Positions 44,371 to 58,100 of a stretch of DNA of 64,000 nucleotides are shown here, in pieces. The DNA comes from Taenia hydatigena (Eukaryota > Platyhelminthes > Cestoda > Cyclophyllidea > Taeniidae): assembly GCA_036345935.2 (NCBI GenBank), contig JADWOT020000006.1, positions 842,221 to 906,220 of the forward strand, written 5' to 3'. The notes under the pieces were generated by a model. The model did not search any database, was not told the DNA's origin, and worked only from the letters and a program-made list of their open reading frames with translations. Position 1 is the stretch's first letter; every line of letters begins with the position of its first letter. The translations under genes and the position numbers were made by a program.

Positions 44371-47300
44371 TTGATACACGGTACTTTGCACGCCTTGGAG
44401 TTGATGCGCTGCTCTCGCCGTTAAATCAGAGCCACCAACAACAGCGGACGCTACTATTACTACTACAACAACTACTACCACCACCAGCACAGATTCCCCT
44501 TCTCCAACATTGTTGAGTCCTCTACGTCGCATCGTCTCGACCGGTCGCACCTTGCCTCGGTCCTCCTCATTTGTTCACTCAATTCTTCAATCCTCTTGCT
44601 AATTCACTGCGTTAAGCCTAATTTTCTCCTTTTTCTGTGCCGTGTAAATACAATCCATGGTCAATGAATACCCAGTCTCACATTATGGAGGCATTAAATA
44701 ATTTGACCTCCCATTTTTAAATCTTTCCAAACTCTTCAACAAACACCCCAGCTAGCTATCGGTACATTTTATCGAGGTGTCTCTTTTACCGTTACCAGGA
44801 GAAGGAAAATTCATCTATTTATATTCATTGTTTACTTTCAAATGATAAATATCCTAATATTGTATGCTGTCAACCAAAGGTCTTTAGTGTATCCCACCGC
44901 CTCCAGGGAGGGAATTGACGGACAGTTGCTATTTTCTCATCGCTCTCTTCGTTGAGGATAAAGTTGGAGGCGTGAAGCCTATTTACAATGCATGTAGAAC
45001 TATTTTTTTCCGCCCCTCACATTAGTACCAACTTAATCAAGGTTTTGTTCTTGACAGGAGTGAGACCAAAACGACACATCGTCACCACTCAATGTGATGC
45101 GTCCCTTATTTCACCAGGATCAACACTTTATAGACGAGGAAAACAGTAAATTGCTCAATGAAGGCCAGTATTTTTAGCTTTTAGCAAACCTACTTTTGTA
45201 AAAATTCGACTGAGAAGCTGTCAAAGTAGGACACAGTTGGAGAGCAACGCATTGACAAGGTAATGCGCCCACCTCCTCAGCTTTACAATACACTTTATGT
45301 AAACAATCACTTGTTAGATATTTTGAGTCACCTTACGGTGAAAGCCAGCATATGTGGAGCCTAACAACCATTTGGCTTAATCACTCAAATATCAACTCTT
45401 CAGCGTCAAAGCAACTATGCGTGCAAATTGGAATTTGCCTCATCACCACCTGATTGGCTTTCTGGTGTGGAATCTTATTGTGAACGCCATCAAGTCAATG
45501 AGAATGCAGGAAAGGCGTAATTTCGTTTACGCCATAAAAACTGACGCCAAAATCACTGCTACGGCTCATTAAATTGACCACCATAATGCACTAAATGCTG
45601 CCTTCTTCCCCTCCGTCCTCCCTGATATGAAGTAGTTAAAAACTCTGTGTCAGAAGGAGTGGTTATTACAGGCTTTTTTGTGCAAACTTTTTGTGTCATT
45701 AAGCCGATTTAATGAAGGTCTGACTGTCTGGTGTTGGTAATTTTACTCAATCGACAATACGAAATTGAGAGAGAGAGAGGCGTATAAGTCATGTGAATGA
45801 AGAAGTGAAGTCACCTGTGTGAGAGAGTATTAGGACACATTATTTGCAAGGACAGGAGGTAAATCAGAGATGAAGGCACAGTGGACGCGTCTCTTGCTGA
45901 CATGCAAAGTTCAGACCGTCTATTACAACCGCAACACACCCACACACGCAGAGGAGGAGGAGGAGGAGGAGGGCGATTGCCTGCCGCAGATTGATGGCTT
46001 AGAGCGCCTGTTTGCGATGCCTTGCGATCAGCCCAGAACAGATATGCGCACACCGGTACAGAAGGCGAACTGTTGGCCGACATCACATGAAAGGGAAGGC
46101 GGCCTGCCAGGTGGTCGAACTGGACGAATTGAATGAAGGGACGAACGGACGAACAAATGACTTTAGCCCCTCTTGGCTCCGATCTATTTACTTACTGTGG
46201 CGTCGCTGTCATCATAACTACGATGCTGTTCCTCTGCCATATTTGCACCGATTTGGTGCAGACGTTTTAGTTCAGCGGTTTCTAGATCAGGTCAAATCTC
46301 CTATCTCCGGTTGGTGCCTTGAGCGCAACCACTTTATGGAATATTTCGTCTAAAATGTTAGCTAAATTAGTTTTTGTTTTTAAACTGAGACGTAGCGAAT
46401 GGACTAGGTGAGAAGGTCGGATGCTTACTCCAACCACCGGAAAGAAGTAAATTAACATTGATGATACCTAGAAGATCCTTACAGCAAAATGAACAATTGA
46501 AAAATGACAACAGTTCTGTTGGTATGCCAAGACAACAAAGGTTAAATGTTCCAGGCCACATTTGATCATGATACATGCTCAAATCAGGGGATTCTGAAGG
46601 CCCTGTTCACCTATATATTTACTTCTACATCGGTTTAACTACCTACCTCACTAGTCCCACTTCTTTGCATCCAGCTGGAGAGTGAATAGCCTACACATTC
46701 AATTACAGTCATTTCAAGGGCTATACACGCGCATACGCAACCGTACGTACATGTAATAAAGCACACACACGCAGTAGCCGCTTTAAGTATATTATTCTTG
46801 TGCTCCACATTCCACAAATCCTAGCTAATAACACGTCCTACATCTCCCTCCACCAACTGAGTCACATATGCTGTTTGTCAGTTTCATTTCCGAAATTGGG
46901 CGAATCAATTCAAAGTGACACAATTCTGGATCTGCACCGTTCCGCAATTGATCCTCCTCTTACTTTTCAAATGCAAGAGCTAACAGTAATTTTACTGAAG
47001 ATTGTTAGGCATTGATCCTATTTTTGTTCCGAAAACGTGATCATTACTTTACTATAACTAATTACTATTAGGATCAAATGGGCAATGTTAGGCGAAGAGG
47101 GAGGGGGAGGATGCTACTCTCCGATCCGGAAGTGACCTGGGAAATCATCCACACACCTAAGAGGATTGTTATCAACTGTCATCGAAAGATGGTATTTTTG
47201 ATTACCATAAAGTGTTATCTAAGTCGTCTGCCCTAAAATAAGCCCTTTCATTAAAATTACCAGAATTATTAATCAAATGTAATTGAAAATTCCCTGGGTG

Positions 47301-50300
47301 TTGATAACCGGGCATACAAACATGTACGCACACGTACGATTACTGCAATTGGAAAGGTTATTTCTGTCAAGATGGGTGGCCTGGTGTTGAGATGAGATAA
47401 TGGGTTGGATAACTACCCACCAGTGAAATGCCCAAGCACAGGCATTTGCCCTGATATTCCCGCCCGGTAAATGTTAATTTTCCATTCCGTATGCCTCCAG
47501 CAGACTGCCTCTCACACAATAGTGGTTAACCGCATATGCGTATTTTTCCTTAATGGCTCTGCAATAGGCTTATTAGTTATCCGAATGTTCATTTCGACTT
47601 TAATTCCTGCATTTTTATTTAGATAGATTTTAAATTTGCAACCTTGTTCAACTTCAGCAATAATTTAATAGTATTTTGATCATGCGAAAATTATTTTCGT
47701 GATTATATTTAAGAGTTTACAGAAGACAGGGATGAAGATAATTACAAAATAAATGTTTAAATGCCTGACCCAGGTCAAACGTTCCTCAGAATAGAAGTCT
47801 GATTGGTTAAAAGAATGGGGAAGTGATTGGGAAGTTGATTGGTCGGATAACTGCAGTTACGCAGATATAGGGGAGGTGGACTGTCTTTTTGTCTTTCGAT
47901 TAGATTCCACCAATGTCTAGGATGTAGAGTGAATTCCAGTCAAAATTTCTATTTTTAATAAACAGGATAAATTGGGTGGAGGATTCTTCAGGATCGGTCT
48001 ACCACGTGGCTGGGGAGATAATCCTGGAGGAGAGAAGGAGGAACTGACGTCGTTTGCTTAATCGCTTGGATTGGTTAAAATGCACTTTATTGCAGACTGT
48101 TTTATCATTCACTGTGTGATAATATGCATGGAGAAGTTTTCTGAAACTGGGTTTGACATTTACGCGAAATCGCTTTCGAGAATAGAGACGGAGTAACTTC
48201 GTGGGAGATATCGCTTGATATGGCATTAGGTGGGTGGGCGGGGAAACAGCTAGCATTTGCTTAACAAGGCGTGCGGGCAGGCAGGGAGGAAGCCAGGTAA
48301 TTAGACAGACAGGTATGCGTGTGCGGGCACGCCTGGGGAAGGGTGTGAGAGGCCTTTGTGGTTCTGATAACTCGACTATCAGAGCCAGTTGGAAGTGGAT
48401 TCTAGGCCTATCCACCTGCCCCTGTGCCCCACACAGTCTAAATGTTAACGCGTTTTCTAGTTAGTAAATCACCGCTGCAGAGGTGGTGGGATGGGATGGG
48501 GGGAAGTAAAACACTCGAGGTATTGGCAGTGGGCAGGTGGAATGGTATTCCAGTTTGTTATCTCTCAAAGGGAAAGGGCCCACACTGAAACCACTTACAC
48601 CTTCATCTCTCCCCTTCTCCCTTTCTCTACCTCATTCCATCAGACTCAATCTCAAACCAGCTCCAAGAAGCATCGTCTGCCACAGTACCTTGCACTTCAT
48701 TGGAAAGTGGCGTTAAATGCGGTCGCAAATTCTTGTTTAAATTGCTTTTTATTCCGACCTTCTGGGCTTGTCTAAGTGATGCAGTACGAAACCCCATGTA
48801 AACAGCAAAGGGGACGGTAGTCAACATTAAAATTGTCACTGCTTCTTAAGGTGTGTTGAGGGCAATGTGAACTTGACCTCTTTTGTCTTTCACTTCAAAC
48901 TTGCCTTTGGAACATTCGTACCTAATTGTTCCAGCCTTTTGTTTCGTCTTAGGGAAGAGAAAGACGAGTGTGGCAGAGCAGATGGAGCCTTGTCCTTTCA
49001 CTAAATTACACCCGAGGAATGTCAGATTAGTAATGTCAAGTGCGTAGGCAATTCATTGCAGTGACTAAGACTGCTTCAGTTAAAGAGAAATTTTTGACTC
49101 CTTCTTCTATTACCAGGTAAGCTACACACAAATTGATAATACCAGATCTGTTGGTATGCAAATTTAATTAATTTTAAGCTTAACTTCGGTTAAAAACACT
49201 CAACAATTCATCGTTCTCTCGAAAAATTGCCAACGTGATGCATTTGTGATGCAGGAGAAGAAAAAGAAAACAAGAATCGAGGCGAGAAGTAAAAGTGTGC
49301 AAAATGAGAAGGTGATTAGGAGGGAGGAAGGAAGGAGATTGTGGATTCTTTTCTTTGATAAAAACTTTTAACAAATTTTTCATTCCTTGGTTAATTAGCC
49401 ACTTTAAAGAAAGAAAAGGCAGGAAAGTTTTCAATACCAAATACACCGGATTAATGCATTTCTCCTCGCAAAAAACCTACTTGTCTTTGTGCCACTTTTC
49501 GAGTAAGTGAAAAGGTGGAAAGAGAAGCAGGTTGAAGACTAAATGCGATGATTTTGGAGGTGATGGCGATCAACCCCAGTCACCCAAAGCACATACTCCT
49601 CATGCAACAACAGACAACACGAGCAGTAAGGAGTCCACTGGTGTCTTGCGTGCTCAAAAGGCGCCTCTCGTCGTTAAGGTTCGCGACCTTAACCACAGTT
49701 TGTGAGGTCAACGAGACGGGTAGTCGATTATATCATCTACTATTGGTGACAATGTGCCTGGATTAAGGGGCACCGCAAGCTTAAATCTTTGTTGAAAGGC
49801 ACAAAATGCCCTCTTTTATGTGTCAATGCCAATACTCAAGCATTAGACAGGAGCAAATTGTAAGACTGTCGGTTTGTTTGCAGGTCCGAGCTTAAGAAGT
49901 TTCGCAGACCTACTCCAATTTGCGACTGTCTTGGATGGCGGTAGTAGCTTGTTTGTTCAGGAGCCGCATTTCTGGCCAATGTAGATGACAAAACGACAGG
50001 ATGGTAAACCCATCTACTTTGAAACTGCCATAATTAGGCAAAAAGTCTTCCTTCAAACGCCAGAAGCTTTTAGTAATGCTGCATGGATTCAACTAGACTA
50101 TCGTTATGACACGCTTTCCATCTGACCAACGGATCAACAGTTCAAACGCGTGCCAGTCCCCAACTGAATGTTTCCTGCTACTCAGATGCCTCTGATCGCT
50201 GGAGACGTGTCCCATGACACCCCACAGGGAGGCAATGAAGTGGTAACATCGAGTTCGGCCGCAAAAGCCTAACAAGCGTGTGTCCCTGTTCACGAAATAA

Positions 50301-52186
50301 CCGCCGTATGCTTACGGGGAAATAAAAAATTGGGCCACTTTATGCAGCGATATCAAGAAATTTGACGTTAATATCCACCTATATTGCAATATTATTACAT
50401 GATGGACCTATATCAATTCCATTTTTAGTTACTTTTAACTTAAACCTGAATTTAACTTAAAAAGCAAACCCAATCGGAGACGAAACGACCCAGCAATTAA
50501 GTGTTTCAGCAAAGTATTTTTTACGAATGCTTGAAAGGCCCGCAAATATGAGAATTTAAGAATGTAAAGAAGTTTTTTATGATGATTCTATAGTTAGCTT
50601 AACTGCCCTTGTAACTACTACTGCGGCTCCTCATTCTTTGGGACAGCCCAGAGGTAGGACCGAAAATTCTTTTATTGGTGTGGTTAAGCTCCTCTACAGG
50701 GAAGAACCAAGGTTCTACATTGATAACACCTAGAAGTTGAAAATTTTTACTAATCGTCATTCAGTAAGAGTTCTATGACGGAATGTATGAAAGTAGATTT
50801 TCGCATAGCTATAAGAACTGCGATTTAACTAACACCCAGAAAAGGATTTGAAGACAAAAGCACACGATTGTCCCTTACAGTAACATAAACAGCTCAAGAT
50901 TGCTACAAGGTGAAAAGATGCAATCGCAATAATATGGTGAACACAGCAAATAAAAGGTTAAGGTAAGTAAACTAGGTCCGAATTCTGTATTTAAAGGGAA
51001 CGAAAAAATATGAAGAAGGCGTTATCTATAACACATGAAGGCCTGTAAAAGGTATTTAGACCATAGTGGATGTCCTTGATAAGTTCATAAAAAATCCAAC
51101 CATTGTATAAACGCCAAGATGACAAAGCGATCGTTGACATTCGTGGGCTTTGTTAAAAACAAAAAAAAATAAAAGAGGAGAGAACCAATAAACGGAATTT
51201 GGATGGCTAGCGAATATGCTGGTATCAACGTGGCGCGAGTTTAGGTTGCGAAACTACAATATTTGTCCAATATTTTGATTTTTAGTGCTTATTATTTTTG
51301 CAATTGGTTTAATAAGTTAATAAGCACTGACTTTAGAAGGCTAAATTATGCAATGCCGATTTATTTGAAGGAACCAATATAAAGAACACCTCGGTGACCA
51401 CGATTCGCCCTTCGCTAAGTAAGTTATAGATTCCGGGAAGATATATTTTTCATTCACTGTGTTTCTTGCAGGATTATCATTAGAGCCTGCCATGCATGTT
51501 TCAAAAAACAATTGTATTACAAAATTATAAAATTAATTTAAAGTTTTGCATGTAAAAATTGGTATTCTTGTCAAAATTTACGACTCATTGACAGAAAACT
51601 ACTCACTTTTTAATGCGAATGCTAAGATGACCTTAACCAAGTAGTTGTCGCAGTTCTTTTTTATTGGTCCAAGCACGTGGGTGGTTGGAAGCGCTGTGAA
51701 TATCGCGTCCAGATCTGGTCCTGAGGGTTTTACAACTTTAGGTTTGTAATTTTTTTCGTACTGATAAAGATTGCGTATTTTCTACGGTCAAATTCAATTT
51801 AATGCTATGTTCCTGAATATGCTCTGTCGTGCTTCTGCTTGCTATTAGTTCTCCTTTTGCTTAATAGATGCTTGTAATTTGCAAGTTATGTGCTGTTTTG
51901 TCTTAAATGATTCTGTTTTTTATTCATGCTGTCTTGCAGGTCTTGTAATGGGATTTTTCAGCATGAATCGCTTTTTTGTCTTAACCTCTGGTTACTTTCT
52001 TTTTGGTTGCTGTGCCACGTTTTAATTATTCATTTCCATAATATCTTTTTTGTTAACAACCCCTTGCCCGTCATATCTGTTATTTGATTTTTACTCTCTC
52101 GGTTGATTTTCGCTTTTTCATGTGGTGCTGGATCCTGGGTAAAATCCTCATACTTTTTTATTTTTAAGTAGAGTCCTTGTAATAGA

Positions 52187-55100
52187 ATGGGTGAGGAGTT
52201 TTACAGATCCGATCGGGGTTTTCTTCGGTCCAGTGCAGCGACCCTCTCCGACTACGCAGAGGATGAGGATGGTCTTGCTGACACCGATGGCAATGACGAT
52301 GAGGAGGAGGATGACGACTTCGACTACGATGACTCCGATGATGAGGATTGGAGTGAACACATGGAATCCTCCAAGGTGTTTTCATTTTTCTAAAAGCCAT
52401 CTTTGGGTATTCGCGAAGACACATGGTGATCCATTTTTCAAACAGTGAATGTTCAAATGCTGAGATGCCTACTTTTGAAATGAGTTTGCATATGCTGCCA
52501 AAAATAGTGTTATATTTAAGCTTTTGTATTGAATTTTGTCAAAATATACGCTAATACACTACGCACCTTCTTCGCAGCAGTATAGCACTTTTTTCGTTAG
52601 TTGAAATGCTCTTGTGCTCCTGAGCTTTATGTAGTGTAGCCGAAACGATAAATTGAAAGTGCAACTTTGCGCCTTCGCCCTTTTGCAATGCTACTAATTT
52701 TGGAGAATGTCGCTGCGCCAGATCGTTGTAGTTAATAGCGCGTTAGTGTGCCTTTTTTATTATTGGGCTGACATAGCAAAGTAATCGTTTGTGTGAAATT
52801 TTTTAAGCGTTTCCGTGAAGAAACTCGAGGTCGCCATCAAACTCGGGGCCTTCCACGCAAGCCTTCTAGCTGCAGCCTCAATTGGCGTCCCCGCAGAAGT
52901 GGGATTGGAGGAAGAAGCTCACGCAGATCTCACAAACTTGCATCGCACCAGCCTTTGAGCAGTTTCTCGGAACACGGCGGAGTGGGTGTCGGCGCGGGAG
53001 TGAACGACAACAGTATTTCGGCTCTCCGCCGCCAGGCATTACTCCGTCGCGGCGATGCGGATGGGGTTAGGCCGGCATCAGAATCCAAATCTGGCCCCCC
53101 GCGCCAGTGCCTTGGACCCGGCTGCATCCGGCCTGCTGCCCATTCTGCCACCAAATACTGCTCAAAACAGTGTGGTCTAATTCTGGCTCTCAAGTAAGTC
53201 GATTTTCACATCCTTTTCTCTCTCCTCTTCGATGATGTGATCAGAGAGTCCCGAAGTTTCTTTCACACGGATTTAAAAAGTTTCAACTTTTCTTGCCAAA
53301 ATGCATTTGTAACTCAGTGTGGCTATCAATAATGATCAAAGGTAGAGAGTTTTCCTATCCCTTCTGAAAATTTTTAGCCCTCTGTGAGTGCTTGAGGTGT
53401 GCGTGACATCCTACGAAAAAGTTGGTTTCCAGTGCACTTTCGACCAACAACAGGCATCGTATGAATTTCCAATGTTATTGGGAATTACTGCTGTGGTGGT
53501 GGACTGAAAGCCACTGTTATCGTCGTTGAAATCGTTGTTGAATATCTGGACGTGGGTAGAATTGCCTCTGAAAAACAGAAGTGTTTAAAGGTCTGAAGTG
53601 TCCATCATTGAGCATTGAATTAGCGTACGAACTGTGCCTGAACCTATCTCTAGGTACCTTGTAGCTATGCTTAGATTGGGATTATCTGAGTTGATTTTGA
53701 ACTGAATTTATTACCCAGTGGTGGGCGTGCACCCATGTGTTCATACATTAACTCACTCAACCACTACCTCTTTGGGGTGCCCGTATTTACAAGGAGAATG
53801 TGTACACCAGGAGACACAAATGTGTTGTTGACGGGGCATACCAGACACTGGTTGGGAAGCGTAGCAATCCTACGGAAGGCTATCAGGCTGTTTTTCTCCT
53901 TTCGTATTCTTATTTTATTGCAATAACGGTTATTGTCACTTGATATTAACCCCTGTGAAACACCACTGTAGCGTTCCTTGTTTGGCATGTAAACACGGCA
54001 GCTCCATATTTCAATTGAAAGCTTCTACTGATCGTACAAGAAGGTGAAATGTCATCAGGTTAATAGAATCTGCTGATGTAAAACACCGAGTGTACAGCTG
54101 TAACAGCTATTACTTCTTATGGCAGGAAAATTGTTGACTTAACTGTTAGTGTAACGTTACCGCTTACCATCTTACGGGATCCTTTTAGTGGTCCGAAACA
54201 ACTGCCACCACGAGATTTTATCGACACTGCAACCCACACATTGAAAACCTTCACATTTTCAAAGGGTGAGGTAAAAAACATTTTTTGGATTAGGTGCCTT
54301 TCCACTTTCGTTTTCCAAGAACTTTGGGATGTGTGAATATTGAAGTGTTGAGAGCCTCCACAATATCTCCCTCCACGAGGCTTATTTGTTTCTCTATATC
54401 TGTGGGTGCTTTTTTAAAACACATTTTCAAGTAGAAGTTTGTACCCATGATTAAAAAGATATGAAAAGGCTCGTATTTATCAAATTCTGTTATTACCCCT
54501 TTCTTCTGTCTGTGGCTTGTCTGCTGTCAATTTTTAGGGCGCTCTCTATGCCTACGATCGTAGCTTAATGCAGTGAAATTAGAGCTGCCTAAACTGTCAA
54601 TAAAGGTGGTTATTTGCGCAAGCCTTCCAGCATTTTTTTTTCTCAACCAATCATGGTTAAGCTCCCTTTCTTCACAGTTCTGTTTCTGTGGGGAGTAATT
54701 TGTTTTCTCGACTGGCGAATGCCAGAGACTGCCTGATTACCTCTGCTCCATCTCAGAGGCGGGTGGTGAGCCCGCGTCCTTCCTTTTACGGACTCTCCAA
54801 AACTAAAGTCGAGCCAAGAATTTACGTGTATGTACTTTCAATTCACACTAATTTGGAGGTTCACACGTTTTAATTATCTTCCCCGGTAATCCCCAGTCCA
54901 AGTTCTCCCGCGGTCCTTTCCGTGGACCTCTTTCATTCTAGCATTCAACCGTTTCTACGATAACCATTCAGTATAATAGATAAATTTGCTTGAGCCTTCT
55001 CTTTACTGCCTAATAAGGTGTGTACTGGGTGCGTATCCCCACGTTGGTCTCTAATTGCCTCTGCGATTGTTGTTTTTTCCACGAAAAATCGCGCCACGCT

Positions 55101-58100
55101 CATAATTCGTTTACTGCTGGGTGCAAGTTCTTATTATCTTCTCCCCTCCCTCTCCTCCTTCTCCCCCCCCCCTTTGGGGTGGCACTTTAAACACTTGGTT
55201 TGCTGGAGGATGCTGTGCTTTATTTTTTTTTCGTTTCCTTTTTTCGACAAGTTGTCATTGACATGATCGTACTTGCTCGGTGAACAAATCCAAGGCACTT
55301 GCAGGGCCAAGGCCGTGAGATGATCTATATTTTTTTGTTTGATCATGGAGAATGTCAAGGAAAGGTGCTAACCATCGACTGGCGCTTAAAAGAAAATTAA
55401 GGAGGTGCGGGGGGGAGGGGATGAGGACCCAGCAGTATTTTTTCTCCCTCTCCATCCTAAAGTGTACCACCGCAATGGCAACTTTTGCGGTGGTACGGAG
55501 AATAGTATCCTGTCTACCAGTCGTTCTGAAAACGAGGAAAGTTTTCGCCACTTGGCTAAGTTGGCAGAACATGGTCAAGTATTGCACACATATAACAGTC
55601 GCAGTCTCCCAGAGGCGGTGGTGAGTGGATGTTTTGAGCCGAGTCAATGGCGGAACAAGGTTGTCAGCTATTCTTTAAAAGCTTCTTTTTTTCCTTAAAC
55701 AGATGTGACAAAAGTAAGGCACAGGAAGTTGCGAGTCCTTGCCACTTGCTGTGTCTTTGGTCGGTAATGCATGTTACTTGCACTCCTATGCTTATTACCT
55801 CTGACGACTTCCTCTTCCCAATTGTTTTGGATGTTAGCGAATTGATGCATCATAAACATGACCAAAGGCACATTCATCTCCAGCTGTTCCATTTAATGAC
55901 ACCACTTAATTCTCTTTTCCTAACCAAGGTAAGAGGGCCTTCGTAAAACAAACCGAGTTTGATCCCCTTTGTAAAACAGGACCCTAGGCCATAGTTGCGG
56001 GATTGGTTATTCAAAAAAATATCAGGTCATCGTCCAATGCTATTTATCTCTTTGTTCTTTCCAATTAATTTTACAGTCGGCATGTTATCTGTAGCAAGTC
56101 CTAATACTCCTATTGGCTGATTTCTTTTGACATGACATGCCTGAATCTGGTGATAGCTCTATTCTGTGGAGGCAACATAACCTGCGTGGGTGTTTAGTTA
56201 CGGTATGAAAGGCATACATACACACACACACACGCCCGTATGTACGTAAGCCTTTGTGTGGTGCGTTTTAAACGTAACGGTCATGCCCTAATGTAGCATT
56301 GCGAAGAAAAAAAAGTGGAATGAATAGCTCTCTGTTAAGACAAATTTAGGTTTTTCTTTCTCCGTCTCTGTAACGCCTCAGCAGGCCATTGAGACTTTTG
56401 CTCCTTTTTTCCCTGCAGGTCTTATGACTTACTTACTTACACTCGACTGCCACGTCTCAAATCACGTAAAATGCAACCTCGCCTTCAATTAGTCTTGACA
56501 GAAAGGCACTTTCCCACCTTTTTATGAAATGTGTGGTTTACTAGCAAAAGTTGTTCCCTGTCTCAAAACTTGTCGAAGATGTGTAAGCCATGAAAATAGC
56601 CTCACGACTGTTGTCGGGGCTGCACTATTAACAGAGAAGGGAGTTGGGTGCTATGAATGTATGCTGCTCTTTTACTTGTGCAGACGCCTGGAACGGTTTC
56701 TGCCCGAGGCTCGAGCTGCTTGGTACTCCGATGCTTCAGGCGTTGTTCTTAACTCCTTCGCGGATCGCACAGATCGAGCGCGGTTGAAGGAGGTGCGTGC
56801 CGAACAAATGACCATTCATAATCGCCTAATTGAATTGGAGAACCGGCACCAACAGCTTAACCAACTCATTGCTCAAGCCCAGGAATATAAGACTCGTCTC
56901 ACATCCGCTCAAATTGTAAGCGTGCATGCATCTCTCAGTGCCAGTGATTTCGGTTTTTCCGCTTAGCATGAGAATTTCATTCTGTTTTTGTGCTTTTTTC
57001 ACATGCTGTACTTTTTTGTTCACACACGAGATTCTTCATTCTACTTAATGTGGTTGTGACATTGATGCAGTGCAGCCGTATGTGTATGCACACCTTATCA
57101 CAACCCTCTGCGTTTTCATTTATCCATGCTTGGTGAGAGCTATGCCTAATTAGCTGACCAGTCAGGGCTGGCTCCAACAGCTTTCGATGCAGCCTTCTGA
57201 CCTTCGAGCTCCCGCGTCTGTGTTGCTCTCAGGGAACAGGAATTGTACACCGTGTTTCACAATCCCTTCGAAGCACTCCACTTATTTTTAATGCCGCCTG
57301 TGGAAGCTAAACAAATCGTTTTTACGCAACGAGACAAGCGTTTCGTCATTGCTCGCTATGCCACATAAACTAACGACATTGTTAGTAGTATCTACTGCAC
57401 CCATGACAATGACCATGCTTTTAGGTACTCTGCAAGGTCTCTTAAAGGATTCCCCCCCTCTGTACTTCATTGTCTCACTTTAATCAAGTGATAATTAATG
57501 CTTTTGGTGCTTTCAATACGTGCCAGAAGAGCTGTTCAAGTAGGCTCATCATCTGGCACTACCATTGTTCTGGCAAGGTGAATTTATGTGACCGGCAACC
57601 AGCTTTTTCTTTGCCCTCTTTTTCCCTCCTGTCATTTGGTCTGCTTTCTTTTAGATGAATATATGAGCCTTTTTTCTTTCTCTGCGTTTCATCCAATGGC
57701 GACACCTGTGATGAATGAGCTACATGATGCCATTCGATAACAGAAGGGTCACGAGGCGCCTCGTGCCCTAATGATGTTAACTGTGTTGGCTAGGTTTAAC
57801 CGACGCCTGTTTGACAAACCGCCTGATAAACACTAGTCCTAAGCAGATATCTACGCCGATTCGACCTTTTTTGCCACGTTGAACAAATAGTTTCTCCCAA
57901 TTTCAGCTTTTATTGAGTAGAAACTAAGTCATCAGTCGATCCTTTTTGATTTCGCTCTAGGCGACAGATGTAGTAGTCGTTTTTGAATTAACAAACCAAT
58001 GCATCCTCCGTAGGCCGCTTCAACCTCTGCTGACTTGGCAGACATCGATCAGGCCGAACCGGCTGTCTGTGTCACCTGCTCCACGGAGGTTAACATGCGC

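Larger units (their letters stand above)
40899..52186. other. 11.3-kb gene desert between divergent VGLL4 and CFP1
   Basis: No open frame here shows family motifs or joins in frame to a neighbour. The region carries AC tracts, a 310-bp GGA-rich array and a short perfect hairpin. I looked specifically on plus for PHD (C-x2-C ... H-x2-C) and CXXC zinc finger codons that could be missing CFP1 exons and found none. Promoters and distal control sequences for both genes are expected here, but none can be named. Confidence 0.5.

Noticed and set aside
43984..44550. Long minus-strand open frame rich in Leu, Ser and Pro
   Set aside because: It is simply the translation of the GGA array on the complementary strand, with no start context, splice sites or family similarity.
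46012..46353. 113-codon plus-strand open frame in the desert
   Set aside because: No domain, composition typical of random sequence, and no in-phase neighbours leading to CFP1.
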